Shown here: positions 1-11,442 of the stretch, piece after piece
How positions within the stretch are numbered: position 1 is the stretch's first letter
Layout of the letters: each line of letters starts with the position of its first letter
From: Gentiana macrophylla
Lineage: Eukaryota; Streptophyta; Magnoliopsida; Gentianales; Gentianaceae
NCBI GenBank assembly: GCA_026214975.1
Contig: JAOBSW010000124.1
Coordinates: 186,001 to 250,000, forward strand
Direction of reading: 5' to 3'
Length of the DNA stretch: 64,000 nt
Position numbers and translations under genes: made by a program
Notes under the pieces: model-generated
Seen by the model: the letters and a program-made list of their open reading frames with translations, nothing else
Databases searched by the model: none
What the model was told of the DNA's origin: nothing

Positions 1-457
1 TCAGAATAAGTACTTAATGTGTTTACCAAACATGCCCTAAGACTCCTAATTAACTTTTCTAGCAGGCAAACAACAATTTTTGAAATGTTCACGGCCAACA
101 GAGGTAATGAGATATCAAGGTTTTGTATCACTTTATTGTATCAATACCAAATATAATAACCTACTTTTATGAAAATGTATTGTCAATAAGTTATATTTAA
201 AGAAAACGGTATTTTGGTTGTGAAACTGGTTTGATCCGATTTTGGTTAGCATATTACAAACTAACAAATTCAAACCGTGTATTTACGATTTATACTGAGG
301 TTCCACGTAAGGTGGACATCCATCATGTCCAGACCAATAAAAAAGCCAAACAAGGCAAGGCAAATGTGATGCTAAATAGAGAAAGTATCTGGCTTACGAG
401 CCATCAAAACAAATGAACTATAATGCCCAGACGGATCTTAATCACAAAACGCTCTTG
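1..457. other. Left flank, no gene seen
   Basis: No coding region or RNA gene can be supported here. The short reading frame at 231-416 has no recognisable motif. The stretch is AT-rich flanking DNA into which the solo LTR that follows was inserted. Confidence 0.5.
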
Positions 458-462
458 TGAAC

Positions 463-2516
463 TGTAATATTCTGATTTTCAGGAAATGGCAGACGTGTTA
501 TTTTGCGAAAACGAAATATTATATTCATTATTTTTATGGAATAAAGAAAACATAATTTTTTATATATGTATATAATTTGATATGTATATATATATATAAA
601 GCTAAGGACTGAGATGTAATTAAAAGATATTTAAAGGGTTAATGGAGCAAATAGTGGGGAGAGGTTTTACTTGGAAAAATAAACCTCCCACTATTTGGTG
701 TAAGTTATCGGATTTTCTTTTGAAAGAAAACACTTTGCCTGCAAAGTTTAAGAGCAAAAGAAAGAGCAAGTTTCTTCTTCAGAATTCTAAGTCAATTCTT
801 AACGGATTTCAGATTCAATTAGAGCAGGAGCATCGTGAGGAAACGAGGATCGTGTTGATACAAAGTTCATCAAGCATTACCAAGGTTTTCATCAAGGTGT
901 GAAGTTGTGCTGCAAGTTTTGCTGTTGTGTTTGAAACAAGAGATCTTCCTATTGTGTTAATTCAAGTGTTAGAAGGTTTGGTTAATGAGTTTGAAGTTGT
1001 GTTGGTGTAAGAATTATGTGTTTTGATGTTTGGATCAATGTACTATGTTATGGTATGTTAAAGTGCCTTGTTTTGATGTTGTTTTGGGGTTAAAATTGAT
1101 GAAGAACATGTTGGATGAGTTGTGGAATCGAGAGAAGTGTTGAAAATCATGTTAGGGCTTGTACAGGTAGAATGCGTACGCATTGTGCAGACAATGCGCA
1201 TGCATTCTTTGGATCGAGTTGACGGGATGTTTTTAGCGGTCGAAACGCGCGACGCATTCCTCGCTTTAAGTTGGTTCAGATGCTTGTAAAGATAGTAATG
1301 CGACGCATTGCTATCAATGCGCACACATTGGTTGATCAGGATGCAACAGGATGCCCTCGAACCAGGGAATGCGCACGCATTGCCCCTATTTTGGGAAATT
1401 ATGATGTTTGAGCTTTGTATTGAGTTTTAAGTGTTGATTTTTGATCTAATAACACTAAATAAAGATGAACAAGCCTTGAATGAGTTTCTGATGCATTTAG
1501 TTCCGGCACTGAATGTACTCTTAAAAGGAGTTGAAGTTCGGGACCGTTGGAAGAGCATAATAGGCTTGTGCCTTGGTGGATTAGTATCTTCCAATGTCTG
1601 TGTATGTGATAGGATGTTGTGTCTAGATGACTAAGTGAGGGAGTAGAGTTGGTTAGGGTGAGTTTTACCTTGAAAACACATAGATGGTTAGTTAATGATT
1701 AATAAATACATATTTGTGTAGTAAAAGAATAAATACCATGCCATTCTTGGTTAGGCACAAGGCTATATCGCGACGTGTGGACGGTAAGTAAAAGTGAACA
1801 TCTCTACTGGCCTATAAACGGCTGAATGGTAGAGGGACTTCGCCGAACGCGTGCACTATCGGGTTAAACCCGTAGCTATCAGTGTGATCCATTGCTAGGT
1901 TGCAAACGATATCTCGTGGTGGATATACACCATGCGTAGTGCTCTTGGATGCGGGTATAACAAAGATAAGTTAAGTTAGAAACTTTTAGTCATGACATGT
2001 TGATGAGAATGAAATGAACCCTAGATTGAGTCGGTTTCCTAAAGATAAGTACCTTTGTACTTACCTCGAATACATATTGTTTTGTGTGTTTGGGGATGAG
2101 AAGATGAACAGGTGGAGCAGGATATTGATGATGATTTCGAGGATGACCTATGAGGATGTTGTCTTGATGTTTTAGTACCTACTTTTGAGTTATGATACAC
2201 TATGTTTTAAATTTGTTGCTGTTTATTTAAAAGACACGTTGTACTTTTTATTTGGAGCTTTTGTAAGATACTTTTTTTAAGACTTCGTACGGTTGTAACT
2301 TGGTTTTCGTTATATAAGATATCTTTCTATCTTTAGACCATTGTATTTCTACTCTTACTTCAAAAGAAAATTTTACCCGAGTCTTTTAGCTTCCGTTAAT
2401 GCTAAACTCGATACGACGTAGTAGAAGTTTACATATAATATTTATTTATTTAATATTATATGTGCCGAACGTTTCTTTTCGGATATGGACGCGGTGTCCG
2501 GAAACGGGACGTTACA
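463..2516 (+). mobile_element. Solo LTR, Tekay-like Ty3/gypsy family (LTR1)
   Basis: The element begins TGTAATATTC and ends GGGACGTTACA. It is flanked by a perfect 5 bp target duplication, TGAAC, at 458-462 and 2517-2521. No primer-binding site, polypurine tract or coding sequence lies between the ends, so this is a solo LTR left by LTR-LTR recombination. The last 60 bases (GCCGAACG, CGGATA, GGTGTCCGG) match the ends of the LTRs at 8916, 29705 and 63622. A TATA-like run lies at about 575-600. A block at 1165-1385 repeats the word AATGCGNNCGCATT. The small reading frames inside (642-902, 1431-1634) are chance openings. Confidence 0.92.
1171..1381. repeat. Dyad-word island in LTR1 (AATGCG-NN-CGCATT)
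   Basis: At least five copies of a nearly palindromic 13-14 bp word occur here, at 1171-1184, 1192-1205, 1297-1309, 1316-1329 and 1368-1381. They are separated by unrelated spacers of uneven length. The arms are AATGCG and CGCATT and the centre varies. A sixth, one-armed copy lies near 1254. This block is much richer in CpG than the rest of the LTR. Confidence 0.75.
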
Positions 2517-2521
2517 TGAAC

Positions 2522-3175
2522 AATAAGATGCCTTCTTAGCTAATTTAGTCGGGAATGCCATGTTCATGAGGCGGAGATTTTGGAACCCCGATCGCCCCAA
2601 AGATTTGACAATACAAATCTTGCTTCGTGTGAATATAATATACTAAATCTCAAGGAGATTGAATTTGGTTTAGTGTTAAAGATTACCCTTTATTATATCA
2701 ACCAAGTTTGAATCTTCATATCCACTCCAATAAAATAAAAATAAAATAAAAGAAAAAAGAAAAAAGAAAAAAGAGAGAGCATACTAAAATGTTGAACCCT
2801 CACCCCTCCCTGTGTAGATGTTAATCAGATAACTTAGCATACTAATTCTTTAAAAAAGGGGTATAAGAGTGATAGTATAGCAATTGTATAGGGGTATAAG
2901 AGTCCAAACATTCAAGATGAAGATAAAATATACCGCAAAAAAGAAAAAGAAAAAAAGGTTTTAGCAAACCTGATAAAACCCACAACCCGAATCACCATCT
3001 TCGCCATCTTCATTGCTCAATCCGAAATCTGAAGCCCCCAAAAGGTAAGTTTCTATCACCAAATGGTTCGTTTGTCTGCTATGCATATTGCTATAAGCTA
3101 CTCTGATATCTATGTGATGTTAACTTCTTGTTGAATAAATTTCTCTTAATTGTTTACTACAAAATTGAACCCGTT
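2522..3175 (+). other. Upstream region and 5' leader of the PORR gene
   Basis: No coding sequence is seen. A purine-rich run (repeats of GAAAAAA) lies at about 2745-2780. A splice-donor-like AAAG/GTAAGT lies at 3041-3050, which would suit a leader intron, but no convincing acceptor lies between it and the start codon at 3176. An intron here is therefore unproven. The promoter of the PORR gene should lie in this stretch. Confidence 0.45.
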
Positions 3176-4681
3176 ATGAATTCCACCTTCTTATCATCCC
3201 CACAAAATATTTGCTTCTCTAGTAATCCCTATTCGTTCCCAAGGCCAAAATTTTCCGTAAAGATACCATTTTCTGAGAAAAAGACTGTATTTTTGGATAA
3301 CAGTTTGAGTTTCTTGGGAAAGAATGAAGCTTGGGATAATTTTAAGAGAACCCGTTTGAATATTTTGCCGATTAGAGCTGTTGTGAAGAGGAGGAAAGAG
3401 ATGCCCTTTGATAATGTTATTCAAAGGGATAAGAAGCTTAAGTTGGTTTTGAAAATGAGGAAGATTTTAGTAAGCCAACCGAATCGAATTATGTCGATAA
3501 GAGATTTGGGAATGTATAGAAGAGATTTAGGTTTAGACAAAAAGAGGAAATTTATTACTTTATTGAAGAGATTTCCTGCTGTGTTTGAGATTGTTGAAGA
3601 AGGGGCTTATTTACTTCAATTCAAAATGACCCCAGAAGCTGAGAGGCTTTATTTAGAGGAATTGAAGATACGAAATGAGATGGAAAATTTGTTGGTTATT
3701 AAGTTAAGGAAATTGTTGATGATGTCTGCAGAAAAAAGGATTCTTTTGGAGAAAATTGCTCATTTGAAAACTGATTTTGGCCTTCCCTTAGAGTTTCGTG
3801 AGACGATTTGTCATAGATACCCACAGTATTTTCGTGTTGTGGCAACCGGGCGTGGACCGGCATTGGAACTAACATATTGGGATCCTGAGCTTGCTGTTTC
3901 TGCAGCAGAGCTAGCAGAAGAAGAGAACAAAGAGAGAGAAATAGAAGAAAGAAACTTGATTATCGAAAGAAAACCGAAGTTTAACCGAGCAAAGCTTCCA
4001 AAAGGCCTTAGTGTATCTAAAGGAGAAATGAGAAGAATTTTGCAGTTTAGAGATATGCCGTATATATCGCCGTATTCTGATTTCAGTTCCATTAGGTCAG
4101 GTACAGCTGAAAAAGAGAAGCATGCTTGTGGTGTTGTTCATGAGTTGTTAAGCCTCACTATTGAGAAAAGAATTCTTGTAGATCACTTGACTCATTTTCG
4201 AGACGAGTTTAGATTCTCTCAGCAGGTCAGGGGCATGCTGATTAGGCATCCTGATATGTTCTATGTCTCATTGAAAGGTGATAGGGACTCGGTTTTCCTT
4301 CGTGAAGCATACCGCGATTCGCAGTTAATAGAAAAAGATAAACTTTCACTTATCAAGGAGAAACTTCGTGTACTTGTTGATGTCCCAAGATTCCCAAGGA
4401 GGTTTACGCCCCGTGGAGCTGAAGAATCCAAGGCAGATGTAGACGAAGACGATGATGATGATGACGACGTTCTTGATGATGTTGAAGATGAAGATGAGGA
4501 TGAGGATGATTGGAGCGACGAAGGAGATGACGTGCCCCCTGACTTTGAGGATGAAGATGATGACGGAACTATGAACATTGAAACTATAAATTCAAAGAAG
4601 AAGTTAGGGGAGGAATCGAAGGAGGATAAGAAAGTTCTTGAACCTGTATTTCCTGATGGACAACCAAGACAACGTTGGTGA
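3176..4681 (+). CDS. WTF1: PORR-domain organelle RNA-binding protein, WTF1-like
   Basis: This encodes a predicted 501-residue protein without introns. An in-frame start 16 codons upstream (3128) is a TTG, so the first ATG, at 3176, was chosen. The first 60 or so residues are rich in Ser, Asn and Phe and poor in acidic residues, as in a chloroplast transit peptide. A plant organelle RNA recognition (PORR) domain follows from about residue 65 to 410. It shows the typical RAVVKRRKEMPFD, LLKRFPAVFEI and FRETICHRYPQYF segments. The C-terminus is a long Asp/Glu tract (about 420-470) ending in PDGQPRQRW. PORR proteins bind group II introns; WTF1 works with RNC1 in chloroplast splicing in maize. Length, domain order and acidic tail fit WTF1. 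The PORR assignment is secure; orthology to WTF1 is inferred. The reading frame is intact. Confidence 0.9.
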   Translation: MNSTFLSSPQNICFSSNPYSFPRPKFSVKIPFSEKKTVFLDNSLSFLGKNEAWDNFKRTRLNILPIRAVVKRRKEMPFDNVIQRDKKLKLVLKMRKILVSQPNRIMSIRDLGMYRRDLGLDKKRKFITLLKRFPAVFEIVEEGAYLLQFKMTPEAERLYLEELKIRNEMENLLVIKLRKLLMMSAEKRILLEKIAHLKTDFGLPLEFRETICHRYPQYFRVVATGRGPALELTYWDPELAVSAAELAEEENKEREIEERNLIIERKPKFNRAKLPKGLSVSKGEMRRILQFRDMPYISPYSDFSSIRSGTAEKEKHACGVVHELLSLTIEKRILVDHLTHFRDEFRFSQQVRGMLIRHPDMFYVSLKGDRDSVFLREAYRDSQLIEKDKLSLIKEKLRVLVDVPRFPRRFTPRGAEESKADVDEDDDDDDDVLDDVEDEDEDEDDWSDEGDDVPPDFEDEDDDGTMNIETINSKKKLGEESKEDKKVLEPVFPDGQPRQRW

Positions 4682-6005
4682 AAGTTGTTGAGAATCTTAG
4701 TATTTCCGAATTCTTGCTGTAAGAAAAGGAGCATACAAATGCCATTATTGTCCAAAGGGAGAGGTAAAAATAGTGAAATGGTTTTTGGTTCATGTGTAGC
4801 AGAAAAGGGCAACATTAAAAATTGATATCTTAAAGATTGTGTTGTAGCACTTATGAATAGAGGATATGTGATTACCAACATACTTGTTGTGCTTATTTCA
4901 TGTTTGTTAAAGTTCTCAACTTTTTTTTTTTATCATTACAGCAGCATTCTCAGGCTTTTTTCTTATGAGGTGTAAATGTCTATTAAATTACCATTTCATC
5001 CTTAAGAAGGTGAACTGGGCTCTTCTTAACAACTTAGATTTCTCTATGGAGTTGGGTTTCTTCCGAGTAAAGATGGTGATGTTCTTGGGGACCATAATAC
5101 GTCGAGATTTCTCCTACAAGTACATTATCGGTGCAATCTTGTTATGATGTTCTTCTTGCACGTTTTTTTGGAATAGAATTCGAGCCAACTCCGGGCCCCA
5201 ACATTTAAACCGTCTTCCTTGGGAGGTAAGACATGGCATTTTGATGTCTAACTCGTTTATTACCATGGATTTTTGAGGTGAAAATGAAAACACTTGACAA
5301 CTAAGATGCTGGGGTGAGTTCGGTTTGGTTTTTTTTTTGCCTAGTACAAGTAGGTTTTCGGCTGCTGTAGTGTGTAGCGGTAACCTTATAAGTAGGTTTT
5401 CGGCTGCTGTAGTGTGTAGCGGTAACCTTGTCTTTGAGTTAGGATGTGGGGCTTCATTTCTGTAAAGGGTCGGGTCGGTCGACTTTCTCAGTAACAAAAG
5501 GTGTATATGTAGCCTTTGCGAATTTGAACAATAAGGCATAACCCTCGATTTGTATCATCTACGAAACTCCAGAAAGGCTGGACAATGTAGGCCCTATGAG
5601 TTGGGATCAACATTTTTCTCAGAAAGAGTTGCATATAATAATGCACTAGTTTTGTGGTGGTCATGTATCATAATATATGGTTGTTCAACAATGAAATATT
5701 TAGAAGCACACATAAGTCTTATTATTATATATCTTATATATGATTTAGTCACACCATTGTTTACTTAATACATAATAAATTACAATCAAGAATCTTAACT
5801 CTATATACTCAAGATCCTTGTACTATCACTATCTTCCTCCCAAGCTGAAAATCCCATGTGAAATTCAACCTGCAACACAATTCAGAAAAACCAAGAAAAA
5901 AAATATATCAAGACACATAAGTGGATGAAGGGCTCGAATCTAGAAGCCGAATGCATCAATAAAAAAAAAAAAAACTAAAAAAAACACCTCACATACAATA
6001 GAGTA
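4682..6005. other. Intergenic region between the PORR and PYL genes
   Basis: The 3' ends of the two convergent genes face each other here. No conserved reading frame was recognised. The stretch holds a poly(T) run near 4921, a 42 bp tandem duplication at 5348-5431 and A-rich runs near 5960-5990. The small frames at 4965, 5114 and 5550 resemble nothing known. Confidence 0.55.
5348..5431. repeat. 42 bp tandem duplication
   Basis: Two adjacent, almost identical 42 bp units begin AAGTAGGTTTTCGGCTGCTG, at 5348 and 5390. They are separated by no spacer and differ only at the last bases. A recent local duplication is the simplest reading. Confidence 0.9.
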
Positions 6006-7937
6006 CTAGTTCTGCAAAGCCATTCTCTCTGAGATATCAGCTAAAGCTTTGAGGTTCAAGTTGATTAGGTACTTTACAAAGTAGATCGTTTAAGTCGTAT
6101 GTATTTCCTTCGGGAACATCAACAACGAATGATTCGATAACCAGAGTTTCTTGTCTGCTGCTTCCTATGCTTTCTGGATGGACAGTAATGGTGGAACAAT
6201 AGTTCTGTAAAATGACATATAGTTCAGTGATATGTATAGGCCAAAAGCGAAAAAATGTGGAAGAAAAAGAACACCAATATCCATGTTCTTGAATATTTCA
6301 AGCACACACCCCCTCTCTACAGTATGATATGTCTCACCGAACTAGAGACAGGGGCCCGTGATGAAATGAATGTCACAGACATTAGAGACAAGGGCCCACG
6401 AAAAGATGAATGTCTCACACTAACATTAGAGACAAGGGCAATATGATTTGTTGCACCAAACTATAGATAAGGGCCCACGATAAAATGAACGTTACACTGA
6501 CACTAGAGACAAGGGCCCGCGATAATATGAATGGCTCACACTAACATTAGAGAGAAAGGCCATATATGTTACTTACACCGAACTAGAGGCAAATGGCCTG
6601 CGATAAATGAACGTTACACCGACACTAGAGACAAAGGTCCACAATGAAATGAATGTCACACACTAGAGACAAGGTCAATATGATCAGTCACACCGAACTG
6701 GAGACAAGAGCTCATGAGAACGTTACACTGACACTAGAAACAAGGGCCTACGATAAGGGCCGTGATAAAATGAATCGTCACACTAGAGACAGACACTAGA
6801 GATAAGGGCCGTGATAAAATGAATTGTCACACTAGAGACAGACACTAGAGATAAGGGCTGTGATAAAATGAATTATCACACTAGAGACAGACAATAGAGA
6901 CAAAACCCCGCGATAAAATGTATGGTCACACCGATATACTATCCATGATCTTGAATATCTAAACCCCGTGATAAAACGAATGTCACACGAACACACTAGA
7001 GACATCCTTTTGAATGTAGGAAATTCAAGAACATGTTAACCTATATACCTTCAGCCTGTGATCACCACCAACAATCTTGATCCCGAGAATGTGTTCGACA
7101 TCGTCAAGCAGTTCAAGCCTTTCTGTGCTAGTGGTGGCCGGAAGCCCTGATCTGACATTAACCTCTCTAATGCTACCAACTTTAAGGCCACCGTCGACTT
7201 TGCACTGCCTCACGAAAGGTTTATACTTTTGTGGCTGATCAAATCTCCTCACCAATGACCATACCTAAAAATAAGCAGCACATGTACAATTACAACACTT
7301 AAAATGATCATGTACAAATGCTAATTAAGACAATCAAGTAATGTTTCTAGGTTCATGTTTTCGATTATCATACATATCGAAGATATAGCTTTCAAAAGCG
7401 AAATCCGGATCTTCTCTAGTGAGACAGGTGTTGTGATCTGTCCAGTAAGCTTAATTTGCACAGATTAAGCTTACTTTCTCGAACAGGGCCGGTGCTATAT
7501 GTCACTAGACAGATCACAACACCATCTCAGGCTACAAATCAAACTAGATTACACAAAATATATGAATTTTGCAGTAAATTGTAATCTGATCAATCACTAA
7601 CTAATTATGAAAACAAGAAATGATCTGTAACATTAACAAAAATCAGGAAGGAAATAAACAGAACTTGAAAAGCTAGCCACAATTGTTACCATAAATGCAA
7701 TTACAAGTTTACAACAATGATTACACAAAATCCAACCTTTAAAAAAGCCATCTTTTTTACAACAAAAAAAAGCAAAAACAGCTCATAAATTATGATGAAA
7801 TTGGAAATGAAAGAAAAAGGGATTAAAGGGGGTACGATATCAATAGGGGCATTGATGTGTTTGATAACAGAGTAAGAACACTGGTTGTCTTTTGGGCAGT
7901 GTAGGTGGTATCTACTAATGAAGGCTGTAGCATCCAT
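6006..7937 (-). CDS. PYL: PYL/RCAR abscisic acid receptor, 3 exons, frameshift in exon 3
   Basis: START-like ABA receptor, which binds abscisic acid and inhibits clade A PP2C phosphatases. Exon 1 is 7937-7836 (34 codons; a stop lies three codons upstream of the ATG). Exon 2 is 7264-7049 (72 codons). Exon 3 starts at 6204. The junctions are ATC/gtaccc, ttttag/GTATGG, AAG/gtatat and ttacag/AAC. Visible motifs are VWSLVRRFDQPQKYKPF, the gate SGLPA, the latch GGDHRL, VHPE, and IESFVVDVPEGNT. The intron positions and the QPQKYKPF segment suggest the PYL7-10 group. After PEGNTYDLN the frame shifts by one extra base near 6085-6090. The literal frame stops at 6037-6039 (161 residues). The other frame holds the conserved C-terminal helix (LKALADISERMALQN) and stops at 6006-6008. 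It is therefore either a recent pseudogene or a sequencing error. The N-terminus is shorter than usual. Confidence 0.88.
6325..7010. repeat. Minisatellite in PYL intron 2
   Basis: Imperfect tandem units of about 40-50 bp are built on ACTAGAGACAAGGGCCCGCG plus a GATAAAATGAATGTCACAC half. They fill most of intron 2 of the PYL gene. The units near 6750-6900 are the most alike (period about 49 bp); those to the left are more degraded. The frame at 6255-6446 is a product of this repeat. Confidence 0.85.
7421..7528. other. Nested foldback in PYL intron 1
   Basis: The outer arms 7421-7442 and 7508-7528 pair over about 20 bp (GGTGTTGTGATCTGTC against its complement). Inside, 7444-7455 (AGTAAGCTTAAT) pairs perfectly with 7464-7475 around an 8-base loop. 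An RNA of either strand could form a branched hairpin. It could be a tiny MITE remnant or a precursor-like hairpin; no target duplication was found. Confidence 0.6.
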
Positions 7938-8340
7938 TATTTATGCAAGATTTCTTACAAAGTCTTTAGCTTTATTATCTCCAAGAAAAATGGAGAATTG
8001 GGGTGGTTGAATTGAGAAACAAAAACTGAAACTTGAAGAAGAAAAGAGAGAAAGATAAGTCTGTACGGTAAAAAGAGAGAGACTGTGAGGGGTGAATTCT
8101 TGTTTGTTTTAGAGAGGTGCCTTATATCATTTTGCAACTTTTCTTTTCTTCCCACTGAGATTTTCTGTTGTTCATTAACGTGTAGACGCCGCCTCTCGCA
8201 TCTCCACGTTCGTGCCAGAACAAAATATACACAATAAAATACCACAACATATTTTAACTTACAATTGATTCTTATAGACCCTTATGAATCAATACGTCTC
8301 ACATCGTAATCAATTGTGTAAAAATATGTTATGCGTATTT
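7938..8340 (-). promoter_or_regulatory. 5' flank of the PYL gene
   Basis: This is the upstream region of the minus-strand PYL gene. Two ACGT-core sites (ACGTG at 8178-8182 and CACGT at 8205-8209) resemble ABA-response elements. Such sites also occur by chance, so ABA feedback regulation is only a suggestion. The frame at 7955-8245 has no homology I recognise. Confidence 0.3.
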
Positions 8341-10199
8341 TATTGTGATACATTATAGTATTACTTTTGAGTCCCCAAACTTTTATTAAGAGTATTTGTG
8401 TCATTATGATAATAAATGATTTTTATTGATCAATAAATCACCGACAAAACCGTAGTTGATCGGGATTGTTAATCTATTAATTAATAAGATATTTATTGAG
8501 ATCCGTTATTTTAGGTAAGATATTTAAATGTTAAGATTTAGGATAATTATTGGTTTACTTTATTTTATTATATATATATAAAAAGGACAAAGCCAACAAA
8601 AGCTTCGCTAATTACAAAGAAGAGCAGAGCCATGGTTGAAGCTTAGTTGGGTTGGACAAAAGTAAAAGAAATTGAAGAAATAAGATGATCCGGTCACAAT
8701 TCAATACACCGTCTTCGATCTGTTTCTCGAGTTGTTTGAGGATTTGCGTAGATCCGGAAGTTAGTTGTTGTCCGGTTCGTAATTCGGTTCGTCTTTAAGG
8801 TAAGATTTTTTTTATTATCAGAATGTTCCGTTTTTAGTTTAATGATATGTTTTTAAGTTTCTTTGAATACCGTTTATGTTAAACTTCACGAACCTAGACA
8901 CGAATATGTGTAGCCTGTAACGCCCCGTTCCCGGACACCGAGTCCTTATCCGGAAAAACAACGTTCGGTACGTATAAAATAAAAATAAATTTCACTTTAT
9001 ACGAAGCCTCTACTACGTCGTATCAAGTTAAGCAAAACGAAGAAAAAGACTCGGGTAATTTTTTTTTTCAAATAACCAAGAATACAAACTCAATATCTAA
9101 AGAGAAATATAACATTTATTACATTAAAACCAAACGAACAAAACGCATTGAAACCTCCAAAAAGTACTAAAAGGAAATAACAACGTTTCCAAATAATTCT
9201 AAAGTATAAATGAAAACAAAAATAAGTAAACTCTTCAACTTGTCGTGCCCTTAAACGTCGTCGTCAAAGTCCTCCTCGAACTCCGGATTTAATTGCTCGC
9301 CTTCTCTCCCCAAACACATAAATAAACACGCATTTGAGCTAAATACATTGTACATAGTAAGAAATAAAAGCTACAAATTAACTAAGGCTCTTTACCAAAT
9401 TTTATTATAATAATTATCTTTATGAGACCAACTCAACTGAGGTTCATTTCATTATCATCGATACGCCATGACTTTACGTTTCTAGCTTAGCTTATCTTAG
9501 TTACATCATTACTCAAGGGCACCATGCGTGACGCGTATCCACCACGAGATATACTTGCCAACTACGGTGAATAGCATTGATAGTCCCGGGATCTTCCCGG
9601 TATGCATATACGTTCGATGAATTTCCTCCACTACCCTTCAGCCTTTTGAGCCAGTAGCGTTGTTCACCTTTTATGAACGTATCACATCGCCGATATGAAT
9701 TAGTGCCTAACCGAGAATAAGTGACGTTTTATCTTTTACTATACTTATGTAGTTATTATTGTGTATTAACTAGCCACCTAAATGTTTTCAAAGTGAAACT
9801 CACCTTAACAACTCTACTCTCTCACTTAGACAACTAGACATCAAATCCTATCAAGTACAAGGACATTGATGAACTCTAGCTCATCAAAGCACAAGCCCTT
9901 TCATGCCCTTCCGACGGATCCGAACTTCAACTCCCTTTAAGAGTACATCCGGTGCCGAAACTAAACGAATCGGAAGCTCAATCGAGGCTTGTTCAAGATT
10001 AATTAATGTTATAAGAATCAAGAACAATGTTTAAAACTCATATCATAGCTAAAATCAAGTTATTCATCCAAAAGGAGGTCCGGTGTGTTTACACCGGGTT
10101 GATCTTGCACTCACCGAGCCTCGTATGTAAAATTTCGGTTTCTCGCTTGTCCATTGCGCCAAAGATCGGGCTGGCGCTCAATCCATAGCTGGGCTCCAG

Positions 10200-10315
10200 T
10201 GCACTTGCAGTGCACTTGCACTGGATCTAGTGCGCCTGCACTAACTCTCTGAATGTAAAAATTCACATCCAGGACCTCCAGTGCGTCCGCACTGGGCTTG
10301 GTGCGCCCGCACCAA
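10200..10315. repeat. Dyad-word island in LTR2
   Basis: Palindrome-like words sit in quick succession. CCAGTGCG-TC-CGCACTGG lies at 10278-10295 and TTGGTGCG-CC-CGCACCAA at 10298-10315. A TAGTGCG-CC-TGCACTA copy and a run of GTGCACTTGCA copies lie to the left. The arms pair perfectly in the two right-hand words and leave a 2-base centre. Confidence 0.78.
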
Positions 10316-11010
10316 GCGCAACAACTCCCAAAAACTCAATTTTTGAACCCTAATCGATCCCTAATCGCTCTCAAACTTATTAAACATCAATATACTGAGA
10401 AATTAGCAGAAAAAATTGACCTTTACAGGTCTATAACAATGCTTCTTAAACAACTTGTAGCATGAATTCTAACATCCAAAACATCAACAAAATCACAACT
10501 TAAACCCTATAAGCCGTAATTAACGTGTAGGAAGACCCTCTTACCTTTTAGAAAGCTAATCCAAGTCCAAACCCTCAAGAAAACTGCAGAAACAAACACC
10601 TTTTGCAGAGAAACCTATATGATCAATCCGAATTCGCATTAGAATCGATCACAAACTTCTAACACATCGAGATTACAAAAGACATGAGTTTTGATCCATC
10701 AAACTCATCCAAAACATCAGTTAGGTCGAAAATCGTACCTCGAGAAAATCTCCAACTTTCTTGTGTTGAAACGACGCCTCTTCACGACGATCCCAATGCT
10801 CTACTCGAATCTGAAAACGGTTGAGATTCGACTTAGAAAACGGAAGAAATCTCTCAGTCCTTCTTTTCAAACTTCCACACGCAGGAAGAAGGAGATATGA
10901 GGAGAAAATCTAATTTTCTAATAGGTTTTTCGTATAATGGGAATTATTTTCCTTAAATAAGATTTTTCCCAAAATAACATATTCCTTAATTACCCTTAAA
11001 ATCAGATTTT

Positions 11011-11016
<6 letters not shown>

Positions 11017-11095
<79 letters not shown>
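11017..11095. repeat. (TA)n microsatellite
   Basis: About 39 dinucleotide units. It forms the left border of the 342 bp tandem duplication that follows. The isoleucine-tyrosine reading frames across it are artefacts. Confidence 0.97.
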
Positions 11096-11096
<1 letters not shown>

Positions 11097-11098
11097 AA

Positions 11099-11383
11099 AC
11101 TCAAATACTTAACTCCAATAAAAAAAAGTCGAATAATAATATTTCGTTTTACAAAATGACACGTCATTTCTTTCTAAAATCGGAATATTAAATAGCCGGG
11201 TATCTCGCTAAATTGTGTTTTTAACGTTACTATGTTTTTCGTTAAATTATGGTAAAAGTGTTTTCAAAGCATTAAATGTGTTTGCTAGTTACTTTTATGT
11301 AAACTATTTTAGGTGTTTTGGCTATTAGTAGTGGAGATATGTTGGGAGTTCGGTGTTGTTATGGCTTATAAAGTTCTTGTGAG

Positions 11384-11442
<59 letters not shown>

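Noticed and set aside
4261..4881. 206-residue Ser-rich frame antisense to the PORR gene
   Set aside because: It mirrors the Asp/Glu codons of the acidic tail; no independent signal.
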